From Isoetes taiwanensis (Eukaryota; Streptophyta; Lycopodiopsida; Isoetales; Isoetaceae): DNA of 64,000 bases. The position numbers were made by a program, and so were the translations under genes. Each line of letters begins with the position of its first letter. Positions within the stretch are counted from its first letter, which is position 1. The notes beneath the pieces were generated by a model, which saw only the letters and a program-made list of their open reading frames with translations, made no database searches and was not told the origin of the DNA. Location of the stretch: NCBI GenBank assembly GCA_021234155.1, contig JAJEKV010000060.1, forward strand, positions 7,338,323 through 7,402,322. Reading direction: 5' to 3'. Below are positions 1-9,999 of the stretch, in pieces.

Positions 1-1
1 G

Positions 2-160
2 CAACCATATTCTAATGAGAATGGTTGTACTTTGACTTTTATGGGCCTTTCTCGACTCGCGAAATCGAAAAGACACTACTTCCCACGTCATTGGATGCAG
101 TTGTATGGAATGAATGTTCTCCGTTGTAATTTGATTTCAACATTCTTTTCTTCGTTTTGA
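2..160 (+). other. Open frame at window edge, unrecognised
   Basis: A frame open from the window edge runs for 52 codons to a TGA at 158-160, in a region that is otherwise AT-rich and full of stops. The translation is mixed in composition and includes a LSRLAKSKRHYF stretch. I do not recognise it. It could be the last exon of a gene outside the window or chance. A short stretch of it (CTCGACTCGCGAA, near 51) recurs near 303, suggesting a small local duplication. Confidence 0.2.
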
Positions 161-162
161 CT

Positions 163-759
163 AATGGCACCGTAATTGTCTCTGCGTCCGATGTAAAATA
201 CATTGTATCTGTTCAATTTATTAATAAAAATTCTTTTTCAACTACATCTTTGGTTTCAAACTTTAATGAATTTCCTTTGTTTCAGTTGCATTGTTTTTGT
301 TCTCGACTCGCGAACCTGGGAAAACTGCAGCACAGCTCGGATTCAGAGTTTTATTCAAAAATTCGAATTAAGGATAGTTTTCGGGTCGGGGTGCTACTTT
401 TTATGTAAATTAACCGGGTTCCGAAAAAAAATGGGAATGGAATGAGTCCCACTTTAATTAAATACGACTTCATTGCTTTTTCGTATATTCTGCTAATGTT
501 ACTTCGTATAACTTTTACTTGATTTAACTTATAATATAAGCAATAAACATCCAGTATCATTCATTATCTTCATGTAACATACATAAAGTAACCGACATCG
601 ATACAAAGGTTCAACATTGTTTTGATATTGTTTACATAATCCATGGAAAACGTTGTTAAAGCTTTGAAAAAAAAAATGTTATAATAAGAAGTTACAAAAG
701 TTGGCTTATTACTGCAAGCCCTTCTTATTGCGGCCAAAACATTTACAGGCCGAACTTAT
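163..759. other. AT-rich intergenic stretch, nothing recognised
   Basis: Short frames occur here on both strands but none resembles a known protein, and no repeat structure stands out beyond the small duplicated CTCGACTCGCGAA motif. Confidence 0.5.
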
Positions 760-787
760 GCCCAGCAACGCTGGGCACCGTTACTAG
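760..787 (+). mobile_element. Helitron 3' terminus (first copy)
   Basis: A perfect 7-bp stem (GCCCAGC / GCTGGGC, loop AAC) at 760-776 is followed by 11 bases ending in CTAG at 784-787, and the next base is T. A short GC-rich hairpin about 10-12 bases before a terminal CTRR, inserted in front of a T, is the standard 3' signature of Helitrons. Only the 3' end is visible; the body would lie upstream, partly outside the window. The end closely resembles the second one at 6423-6450, so they belong to one family. Confidence 0.75.
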
Positions 788-2572
788 TTTATAATTTAAT
801 GTTGTCTAGCAGGTTCTTGTGGCTTCTTGAATTGTCGCTGCTATGAATTCTGAAGATAATGGTGCTATGGAAGGCGAATGTTCTACTAAGTGCAAAAAAT
901 AGGTAATCTTATCTATTGTTTAAATTTGGTTTTTTCGGCACCCCAAAAACTTTTTAGATTTTTTCTTTAACTTGATTTCCTAAGATTTCGAGGGTTTTGG
1001 CGGCCGGAAAACAATTCCGATTTGCCAAAAATCGGAAAAATTTCCTCAACTTTGATTTGGGATTTCAATTTTTCCCCTTTCTGATTTCGGCCCTTCTAAT
1101 CCGGCATGCATGTGCGACGATGAAGGGCATGGAGGACGGGTGGAGTAGCTAGGAGCTTTTTAATGTCTATGTTTCAGGCTCTACATTGGCTAGGGTTAAG
1201 ACGAAATCTGTGGATCCGGCTGGTTCATTTTTATTCTATAATTTGAATTGCATATGTTTCTTAGGTATTAGGTCGTTGGATTTTTTTGCAGTTTATTTCG
1301 TTTGCATGGCCGTGAACATGGAGTTACCAGGTCGATTTAAGCCGCATGTTCCTTTCCTCAGCAGAGACGACCCACTTTTGCACAGAGGAGATTGATAGAT
1401 GGAAGGATTGTTTGGCTAACTTGATTACTTTCTGGAGCCGATTTTGCAAAGAAGTTCTGGTAGAATCAAACATTAGCACAACCTGAGTTAAGAAAAGGCA
1501 TGCAACTTTGATTTCTGCCTTTTTCCAAGATCGCATGCTCATATTTACAGGTTTGTAGCAATTTTGTTCAACCTATTCTATACCTTTTAACATACTTAGA
1601 CGCTACTATAATGCATCTGAATCTGGTTTATTGTTGATAAGCAGTTTTTGCAATAGTGCTTTTCTACATTGTATGTAATTTAGATTGCTTTCTTAATGAA
1701 ATTCTCTGAGGCAAAATCTCCTGCTTGAGCAATTCTTTTGTTTGTATGATGGAGTATTAGATCCTTATTACAATCTTAGATGGAGGAAAAACTTAACTTG
1801 AAGGAATTTGGCTGCAAGATTCCAATGTAGGATTTGAAAAGAGGTCTATAGCTTATAATATATGTGTTTTTCCAAAGTTCATCCAAATTTAAGGTGGAAA
1901 ATGTTTTAATGACAGTCTGAGTTTTTCTAGGGCATTGGATGTAGCAATTTCGTTGCCCAAATGTCCTTGACCAAGCTGTTTGCTACACAAGAATTTGAGC
2001 ATAAAAACCATTGTGGCAACAACAATGAATGTTGCCCAGCCAGGTATTGTTTCCTTCTCGAAGTCTTTTGTATGCTACTATTGCTCTGCATAATTTTGAT
2101 CTTTGCTCTTGCAACATCTAGGAGCAATTAAATGAAGAGGAATGTGGTTGCATGTTATTTGATAAGGTTGTTAAGATTGTTGCAGGCATGGAAGCTCTGC
2201 TCTGCCCCATTTCTTCTCCAGGTCATATGCTGTAGGGCCTCAAAGCCAGGTCAAGTAAAAAGAGTTAAATGATATTTGCACGTCATTTCTTACGAAGTTG
2301 CCATGTTCTCTTCTACAACATGAGGTCTCTTAGTCATATTTGAGTTATGTTGTACATTTTGGCAGTGATATCTTCTTGCAAGTAGTAGAAATCCAGTCTG
2401 CGGGATTGCTTCAGACCAACCATCCCTATTATATTATGTCCATACGAGAATTGTTTATAAAACCATATTATATTTTCTAACGAGGTATTATATGCCATAT
2501 GGTTGCATTGCTTTCTATGTGTTCCTTCCATTTTCTTTTCTATTATGATTTGAGGTTATATTAATCTTTCAG

Positions 2573-3595
2573 GTCATTGCTGATATTGACAAAGATGGTG
2601 TAGATGAATTGGTTGTTGCTGCTTCCTACTTTTATGATCGTGAGTAAGAACACCGACCCATGTTATATAGTCTATGCGTTAATTTCAAAGCAAATGACCT
2701 GATAACGGCTGGCTTAGGATCATACTTAACATTAACGTCTGAAGATAGAGGCTGAAGGATGCTAATGGCACCAGTTTCTAAAATGCAGGTATTACGAGAA
2801 GCCTGAGCATGCCCAAGAATTAGGCAAGCTGGATATTGGAAAATATGGTCGGTCTCAGGATGCCTTTAATTCTGCATAAGACAAGTAAAGTGGAGTATTC
2901 ATTTGGATTTGAGTACGGATGCAGTGAACTTCAGAGCTTACATCTACTCATCACCAACTGTGGTTGACTTAGATGGTGATGGATACCTGGACATCATTGT
3001 TGGGATGTCTTTTGAGTTTGTTTATGCTTTAGACCATAATGGTATGCATCTTTATCTTGCATGCTGAGCAAGAAACTCCTTTTTAAGAAAAGTAGGTAAC
3101 TAGAATTTAATATGTCGTGTTATCAAGATACATAATTTAAAATTTCTGGTATTTAATGGAGGGGTGATTTAACATACATGAAGTAATTGGTCTTTCAACT
3201 TGCATTTGTATTGGAGTACATATGCTGTAGGATCTAATATACTTTACTGCATTTCTTATTTGAGATTGTAGGTACAGTGAGGGTAAATTTTCCGTTGCAA
3301 ATGGGAGAAATTCAGGGGCAAATTGTAGCAGGAGATATAAATGACGATGGTAAACTTGAAATAGTTACTTACCGACAAAGGGACAATGTAGTCTGCCTGG
3401 ATCCGAATGGGAAGGAAATATGGGAGGTTCATTTAAAGAGACTCATTGCACAGGTAGGTTGGCACAGGTTGGTTTAAAGGTTGTATTCTTAACAAAGAAA
3501 GATAATAAAGAAGAGACAAAATTTTGCACAATGAACATCATATTTGGATGGTAATCACAGCTGTGTCATTACATTGCAGGGTCCAATGGCAATCC
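2573..3595 (+). pseudogene. DEX1: DEX1 (defective in exine formation) gene fragment
   Basis: Three successive exons match the FG-GAP/integrin-alpha-like repeat part of plant DEX1, a membrane protein needed for pollen-wall patterning. Exon 2573-2643 encodes VIADIDKDGVDELVVAASY. Exon 2789-3041 encodes YYEKPEHAQELGKLDI and, after a frameshift near 2855-2890, [19 protein letters not shown]. Exon 3272-3453 encodes MGEIQGQIVAGDINDDGK to LKRLIAQ. Calcium-binding-like DxDxDG loops are visible (DIDKDG, DLDGDG, DINDDG). GT/AG splice sites and phases are all kept. A fourth exon starts correctly at 3580 (GPMAI, where DEX1 has GPSIG) but homology stops after about 15 bases. The N-terminal half and the C-terminal membrane segment are missing. 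It is a non-functional internal fragment, probably captured by the surrounding Helitron. Confidence 0.85.
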
Positions 3596-3853
3596 AATAG
3601 TTATTTAAGCTTTGATAAAAGCTTTTCGATCCGAAGTTTTGCAATCGGGTAATGAAAACCCCGATTGAAGGATTTGTAGGGTTGTTTGATGCATGAATTC
3701 TTAATTCCTCATGGTACATATAGACAGGTAAGCAGAACGTTTCTCACAAAATTGATTTAGTTGTAACCTTCAGTTTGGATTTTGACAATGTTAAGATCCA
3801 ATTATGGTTAACATATTATTTGAAATAAGTAAGGACTTCTGATGCTTCTGTAG

Positions 3854-4373
3854 GGCGGCTGGAAGACAGATGCAACAGTTGAAGAAGCAGGCTTCGTCAT
3901 GAGGCCCTTGAAAGAAGCATTAAGTGGTTTTCTCAAGGTTTGTCCTCTTAAAGTATATCTTTAAACATAATAACAAGGCTCCATGTTGAAAGATTTAGAT
4001 GTCACAGTGCATTATTGCATGATGTGAGGCCTGCATGTATGTGGTTTAACTTAGCAGCATAACCATGCAGGAGAATTTGGGATCGTGGGACTTCAAGAAC
4101 AAACGGCAACAAAGTGATCTCAGTCCTGAAGGTTTGTGTCGAGCTCATATGTTTGCCCTTGCGGCGACAGAGCAACTTAATATTTTTCTTACATCTTTAT
4201 ATTTTCAATTCTTTTTCTCCTGAACTTGGACATGCTTGCAGTTTACAGTTTCAGAAACTATTGAGCAATGTCAAATTGACTGGATGCATGGGGCCCTTGA
4301 CAAATGTGTGTCTTACCTTGCAAGCAGACCGGGGACATCAAATGATGCAAGTTGTTCATCAGTTGTCTCCTAA
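3854..4373 (+). pseudogene. Nudix hydrolase gene fragment
   Basis: Three exon-like blocks match plant Nudix hydrolases of the NUDT12/13/16 type, which hydrolyse nucleoside-diphosphate-linked substrates. Block 3854-3937 begins GGWKTDATVEEA, the start of the Nudix box, then needs two frame changes to read the REALEEAG part. Block 4071 to about 4175 encodes LGSWDFKNKRQQSDLSPEGL and CRAHMFAL. Block 4242-4373 encodes VSETIEQCQIDWMHGALDK and ends at a TAA. Splice acceptors (TAG at 3853, CAG at 4070, GCAG at 4241) and the donor at 3938 survive. The first exons and a short piece before the last exon are missing, and the Nudix box is broken, so it is inactive. It follows the DEX1 fragment directly, in the same orientation. 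Confidence 0.75.
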
Positions 4374-4885
4374 GTTTGGGAAACAAACAGTGGGCAGGTG
4401 TTAAAACCACATGAGATAAGAAAAATTGCCGTGTCCCTGTTTAAATTTCGATTTCCAAAAATTACAGAAAATTATTTCCTATGATTTGGTATTTTGGGGT
4501 ATCTGTCCCCTGTTCTCACGAATTTCTGCCACAGTAAAGCTGTCACAGTATTGGATTCCAAACAAGTTGCAAGATGTGAGCATAGTACCATGTACCTCCT
4601 GTTGATCCTATGCTTAGCTTATGGTGTGATTATCATCCATTTAAATGATAAAACAAATAACAAAGTTTTGAGATAAATCTCATGTTTCTTTTTTACTTTT
4701 TGTGAGCATTCTCACGATGAGCTGTCATTTGGAATTTCTCTCTCATTTCGCCAATGTCGTATGTAGAAGTCCTTCATCCTTTCCAAATTCATCCTTCATA
4801 GGCTGTTGGAATTTTGTTTACCAGGTTTGCCATTTCAAACTTTCATGATTCTTATTTCTCTTTATGATGTCTTTCCTATGTTTAG

Positions 4886-5355
4886 GCTGCCGATTCAAGC
4901 TCACTTGAGATATTGCTGCGGTCAACAGACCTTCAATTCTGTGCGAAAATTATAATCAGTATGAGAAGTTTCTGATATTACATTAAGCATGATTGTTACA
5001 GCTAACACTTGCATATGATATTTTGGTTTGTAATTGCATATTCAGCAGTAGATGGTTGATGCAAAGGTTTCCTTAATAGATGGATCGGTTGCTATTATGC
5101 ATTATGTGAGAGCTACTGTTTAGACGGGCACTGGTAAGGAGAGAGAAATGCCATGTGCCATTTTATGCCTCAGTACATAATCAAATCAAATTGTGCATAG
5201 ACTACTAGCCTGGAGATGGGGCTGTTCTACAGCTGTTTCTTGAGGTACACAGAAGGCCAGACATGTTCCAACAGTATTTGGAAATATTTATATACTCAAT
5301 GGTGTTGGTGGCACTTTCGTGCATCATTTTCCCTTCCGAACGCATGGCCGAGTGA
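4886..5355 (+). pseudogene. Exon-like fragments of an unrecognised membrane protein
   Basis: Three stretches read as spliced coding sequence. 4886 onward, after a TTTAG acceptor, encodes AADSSSLEILLRSTDLQFCA. 5055-5123 encodes VDAKVSLIDGSVAIMHYVRA. 5209-5355, after a CTACTAG acceptor, is open for 48 codons, ends in TGA, and contains a hydrophobic segment (IFIYSMVLVALSCIIF) near the C-terminus. I do not recognise the protein. Shared orientation and position with the DEX1 and Nudix pieces suggest a third fragment captured by the same Helitron. Chance open frames are possible for the first two blocks; the last looks genuinely coding. Confidence 0.4.
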
Positions 5356-6422
5356 TGTTTCTTGTTCTTTTGGTTAATTTGGGTCGTGGCAGCAAGTCTA
5401 TCAGACATATTTTTGTGAATTTATGTTTAATTTTTTTGCAATGATAAATAGGGAGATGTAACACTTCCAGACTTTACTTTCCCTTAAGACTCAAAGCAAA
5501 GAAAATGCATTTTGTATTGTGGTTTATTTGCATAATGAAGATAAATCCATGGGCTGTGTACCTCAAGTTGTGTTGCGTATAATCGATGATACCATATTGT
5601 ACCATGAATGTTTATATTGGATATCTATGCTTTATGATAAGCAAAGACCATGTTGTGATTAAGCATCTACTATGGCTAACAATTATAACAGACGTCAAAC
5701 CCTAAAAACATTAATTGGATTTTTGGATTTTCCCAATAATGAGTTGGTCCAAGTGTTGGGTAAATTATGTATTGAGATTCATTACTTTAGTTATACATCC
5801 GTGCTGGATTTCTTCCATCCATTTGTTTCCATTGAATATATTCTGATGATATAGACCATGCCCAATATTAGATACAGAACCGATATGTGATCTCCACAAT
5901 TTTCAAAGCCATGGTTTATCGCTTCTATTGCCTTTGACCCAATCAATTTTGGGTATATATTTAGTATGCACATAGGTCTGATCTTTGATCCTTAATCCTT
6001 AATTCTGGGTATAGATTTATAGTGCAAATAAGTCCAATCCTTATATTTGCATCTCATGTGTATGCATATCAAACCTAAAGAACCATTTATCTACTCAAAT
6101 TCAATACATCCACCTTTCTCACTTTGTGTGGGTATATAAATGGATCTAAGATATCACTCTCTTAAACTCTAGCAATGCTAGAGTGCAAACCAACATGCGA
6201 AACATCATTGCTTTAGCATTTTATGATCAACACAATTTCAAATAGCTATTATGCACATCTTAATGTGCCATGCCTCCCCTTTTAAGAATCCTATGATAAT
6301 TGGACTTATTGTTTTCCAATAGAATCTAATATCATCTCTCTTCTCCCATTTTACATTCAAGTTTACCAGGATCCTCAATAGATATCTACAAATTCATGGC
6401 TATCTACATAAAATGTATTTAT

Positions 6423-6450
6423 GCCCGACAACGCCGGGCACCCGTTCTAG
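6423..6450 (+). mobile_element. Helitron 3' terminus (second copy)
   Basis: GCCCGAC, loop AAC and GCCGGGC form a 7-bp stem with one mismatch, followed by 11 bases ending in CTAG at 6447-6450 and a T at 6451. It is nearly the same as the end at 760-787 (shared TATGCCC, CAACGC, GGGCACC, CTAGTTT). This is the downstream boundary of the gene-fragment-carrying segment. Confidence 0.8.
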
Positions 6451-6507
6451 TTTAATTTGTTTTGAATTTCCAATCACTTTCTGGCTTTGAATGTCTGGCT
6501 ATTTCAG

Positions 6508-6795
6508 GTTGTTTGTTTGGCTAGGAAAGAGAATATAGAGTTAGCTGAGAAGGATAAGCAGATACAAGACGAATTTGGTTTTATTGACGAAGGTATCGTG
6601 AATGAGTTGATGAGGGCAGATCCTCTGACATGAAAAGCATTACAGGAAGGACATTATAATGTCACGAAGGGGAATACAGTTAATAATGCAGGTGGGCAGA
6701 ATTTTATTGGTGCTACATTTTTTGGTTGTGTCTTTGTTACTTGTGAGAATCCTGGCAGAGTTTCTGATCTTCTGAAGAACTTGCACAACAGTTGA
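6508..6795 (+). pseudogene. Unrecognised spliced gene remnant
   Basis: After a TTTCAG acceptor at 6507, a frame reads ARKENIELAEKDKQIQDEF and continues through VNELMRADPLT to an in-frame TGA, then KALQEGHYNVTKGNTVNNAG. The stretch after it reads GQNFIGATFFGCVFVT and ends at TGA 6793-6795. It looks like decayed coding sequence just outside the Helitron 3' end, perhaps the locus into which the Helitron inserted. No family is recognised. Confidence 0.3.
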
Positions 6796-7060
6796 TGCAA
6801 GGATTTGAACTGGATTTTCTGTTAAATTTTGAACTGAATTTTCTGTTAAATGTTGAACTACAACTAGAATGAATTTGGGCTTGTGAAAATGTGCAAGTTG
6901 AATGAAATTGTGTTGTGAAATGTGTTGTCCAATTCTGTTATCTTTGATGAGATGAAACTGAAAATCTTGAAATTTTGGGTTATGAAATTAAGGCGATTAA
7001 CTCTATAATTTCAAGGTGTTAAATTTTTGAATTCTTGTTGCCCAACCATAGGTGGGCATA
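6796..7060. other. AT-rich spacer
   Basis: Low-complexity AT-rich sequence with a small local duplication (GAACTGRATTTTCTGTTAAAT, twice near 6808-6850). No gene is seen. Confidence 0.4.
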
Positions 7061-8240
7061 GGAAGGAAGGAAGGAAGGAAGTTTATTTTAACGTCCACGG
7101 AGGCCAATAGGCCTATGAGACGGTACATGCAGAGAACAGGCAAAGAAGCCAAAAACCCCAACACCAAAAACAAACAATGTAACTGTACAGTAGAACCCTA
7201 CTACCGGGATGAAAAAACCCCCACTTGGGAGGAAAAACCCTAACAGTAGGCTCTCAAATACCATGCCCCCGAAGAGCAAGTCTGACGGCCGAAATCTGCA
7301 GGATGTAAGCTCCCAGTCGCGCTACCATAGGTGATGCGAGTAACTGATGTAGCGGTGTGTCAGAGCATCTAAGATCGGCAGCACCGCCGGACTGGGCATA
7401 TCTTTGGCACCGCTCACCGAGGGCATGGTACTCATCCTCTATCACGTGCATCTCACAACACCGACATATCCTCTCCTCCCCGGGGATCCCGTGCCCGCCA
7501 TTCACCCCCAGGCAACACTGCTTCACCCGAGGTAGTGGGAACCCGCCCTTATGGCGACAATAGCTCTCCGCTTCTTCACGTAGATGTGTGCTTTCAAGCA
7601 CCGATGGGGTCCATGCTCAAGGCGGGATTAATCTGAGCGTGATAGTGCTCGCCTCTTGGGCTTTGCAAGAGTAGAGGCATCCCACGTGGTGGCAAAGATA
7701 GCCCGCATCCAATTGCCCATTCTCATTTAGAATCGCCGGTGCCACCATCCGCTGGTAATCCATAGACCACCTCCTAAACCATCCCTTACGATTGCTCGTG
7801 CCATACCCTCTTCACTGCATTTGGGGCCCTGCGTTAACAACACGGCTTTTGTGGGGGCAAGCGATGCTCATCCATCCCATCCACCTTATGGAAGCAAGTA
7901 AGATGCCTCACAAGATAGCGTATGTCAAAGGCCGAACCCCGCCTCATATAACAAAATCTGATACGGTACGGTGTCCTTCACTCCCAAGCTATATGTCAAG
8001 AAAGCTTTCTGCACCCTTTCCAACCTATCCCACGTGTTTTTGCTAACTGCTGGGCCCCAAACCTCCACCCCATATAGCAGCACCGGCTCGACCAAAGCCC
8101 TAAAGAGGTGTGCTCTCCTCGCCCAGTCACAGAGATCTATCCGGCAACACGCGTTTTGCACTGCATATAAAGCCTTCCAGCCTGCACTGGCTCTCCTCTC
8201 CACACACTGGCACAACTTGGATAGGGCAAGTGTGTATGCC
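7061..8240 (-). mobile_element. LINE 3' end (RT C-terminal part, zinc finger, tail)
   Basis: On the minus strand, 8215-7925 encodes the segment after the RT core (LFRALVEPVLLYGVEVWGPA, LERVQKAFLTYSLGVK), a pattern typical of non-LTR retrotransposons. 7601-7254 encodes the C-terminal cysteine/histidine finger (ICRCCEMHVIEDEYHALGE, C, QRY). The 3' UTR includes CATAGGCC and GTGGACGTTAAAAT and ends in a (CTTCC/TTCC)n tail (plus-strand GGAA repeat at 7061-7081). The frame is broken between the two blocks, and everything 5' of the RT C-terminus is missing (5' truncation). The LINE at 17866-18655 has a homologous 3' UTR with a different simple-repeat tail. Confidence 0.75.
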
Positions 8241-8324
8241 TAGAATAATTATATGCCACTAAGAGATTGTTAACCCTTGCCCAGCCAGGGCACCGAGAAG
8301 CTCCACAATTATGCTAAAACACAT

Positions 8325-8450
8325 GCGAATTGGGCTTAGAAATTCACAAATTGGACTGGAAAACTCACCCAGATTGCACCTATAAATCCACCAATTGGGC
8401 TGGGAGATCTGGCCGATTGGGTTGACAGGCACATGACTTTGCCCTGAGCA
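8325..8450. repeat. Degenerate 22-23 bp tandem repeat
   Basis: About five degenerate units sharing an AATTGGGCTGG-like core follow one another with a period of 22-23 bases (GAATTGGGCTTAG, AAATTGGACTGG, AGATTGCACC, CAATTGGGCTGG, CGATTGGGTTG). It reads as an old minisatellite, with no coding sense. Confidence 0.45.
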
Positions 8451-9437
8451 ACCTAAAACTTGCTAAAAGATCTATGGATTTGGTTATAAAAATCCAATAA
8501 TTTGCTTGTGGTATCGATGAATTTGCACGGGACATCTATAAATTAGATTAATAACCTACAAATTCGAATGGCAACATACCTGGTTACTTTATTTTGATTT
8601 CTGGTTGCCTAATCAAGCTTCTAATCAATTTTCGGATCAGATTGGTTCCTGTTTACTGAACCCATCAAAACCGAGTGCAGTCACTGCACATAGCTCATAA
8701 TAAAGTTGTTGTAGGCTCATTTGTTTCTCTAGTACGTCTTTATTGAGAGCGTTCCAACAGGCAAAAATTATGCTCTGTAATTTAATTCTCATGACATAGG
8801 CTGTGTAGTGGCATGCCTGGATTTTTCCCTCTCTTTCTAATTGATCAGGAAGAATGGCTATTGCTCTTCGCTTCCAATCCTATGCGGCTGTTGCATGACG
8901 CTAGAAGAGTGCGTAATGGAGTGGCTTGGAGGATGGGGGCCATGCTATTTTCAGCTCTGATAGGGCCTTCATCTCCAACACAGAAGTCACACGATGCTGG
9001 TTGCCGGAAGATAAAATCCGGTTCCAAATGTAAATATTTTGGATCTTTTTTGTTTAATTTTAGAAGCCAAGAACTTTGGCAGTAATCTTATATGTACAAG
9101 AAATTTATCGCGGCGGCCATTGCCGCCGTGAACATTTCTTTTGTCCAACTCGCTTCAAAGGAAGTTTTGTCTAAGTCTCATCCGAACATGCGAAAATTGT
9201 GAGACATGCGAAGATTGAGTTAACTGTGTCTCTAAATTTCTATAGGGATCCTCTAGGTTCGAGGTCACCTTTCATATTTAGTCATTGCGAATATACTACT
9301 ATAAATTTAAGGTAGTTTCAGAATATGCAGGAGTTGAACCTGCACTATTATCGTCTGTTTTGTGCCCGTAGGATAGATAGGTGCTATAATTGTCAACCAT
9401 GGGATTTCCATTATTGTCTGTCCCTCCTTTTCTTTAG
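8451..9437. other. Intergenic; one GC-rich hairpin
   Basis: No recognised gene. The longest frame (8813-9085 plus) resembles nothing I know. A perfect 7-bp stem (CGGCGGC / GCCGCCG, loop CATT) sits at 9111-9128 but is not followed by CTRR, so I do not call it a Helitron end. Confidence 0.4.
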
Positions 9438-9642
9438 GCATCCGATAACAGTCAGTAGGTTTTGGGCCTGGATGGGGGTTGCCCATTACCAACGGCTTGA
9501 CCACTAGGTTGTTATCACGATGTATGTTCTTTTTATTTATTTCATTTTATTTTTTTGCATCCGATGACAGTCACAGAGTTTAGGGCTTTGGATGGGGGTC
9601 ATCCATTACCAATAGCTTGACCACTAGACTGGCATCGCGATG
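9438..9642. repeat. Two ~85-bp units spaced 119 bp apart
   Basis: The units at 9438 and 9557 share GCATCCGAT, GGATGGGGGT, CCATTACCAA, GCTTGACCACTAG and ATCRCGATG, with scattered differences. A short spacer rich in T lies between them. Function unknown. Confidence 0.55.
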
Positions 9643-9999
9643 ATTATTTATTCCATTCTTCCGATACATTTTTTTTTTCTTCCTCAAATTAAAAAAGAAA
9701 GAATGAAAGGAATCCCATGGTAATCAGATAGCACGTCATCTATCATACGGGCAGGAAAGAAAGATTTTATATTTTATATTGTTTTGTACCTTATCTGAAT
9801 ACCTTCTGAATGGTGTCATCTACAGAAGAAGGCTAAAGAAGTCATGTACAACAGTCTAAATATTGGCCAGAGAAAAAACATGTTAACAGAGAAGTTCTTT
9901 ATAAACAACATTCGCAGTAAATTTTGTTGTATTGTCTGGAGATAAAAGGATGAGCATCAAATGGGTGGGAGACGAGGGGTGGAGTTTGGGGGAGGAGGG
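9643..9999. other. Intergenic, nothing recognised
   Basis: AT-rich sequence without a recognised gene or clear repeat. Confidence 0.4.

Larger units (their letters stand above)
788..6450 (+). mobile_element. Helitron body carrying captured gene fragments
   Basis: The 3' end is defined by the hairpin and CTAG at 6423-6450. The 5' end (expected to start with TC) could not be fixed; the start given is the outer limit set by the neighbouring Helitron end at 787. Between these points lie fragments of at least two, probably three, unrelated host genes, all on the plus strand and with introns retained: DEX1 (2573-3595), a Nudix hydrolase (3854-4373) and an unknown membrane protein (4886-5355). No RepHel protein is present, so this would be a non-autonomous, gene-capturing Helitron. 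An alternative is a composite of several insertions that happens to end at a Helitron tip. Confidence 0.55.

Noticed and set aside
9111-9128. Third Helitron 3' end at the CGGCGGC hairpin
   Set aside because: No CTRR within the expected distance.
9300-9400. GAGTTGAACCTGCA as part of an organellar tRNA or inserted plastid DNA
   Set aside because: Surrounding sequence does not fold or read as any tRNA or plastid gene I know.
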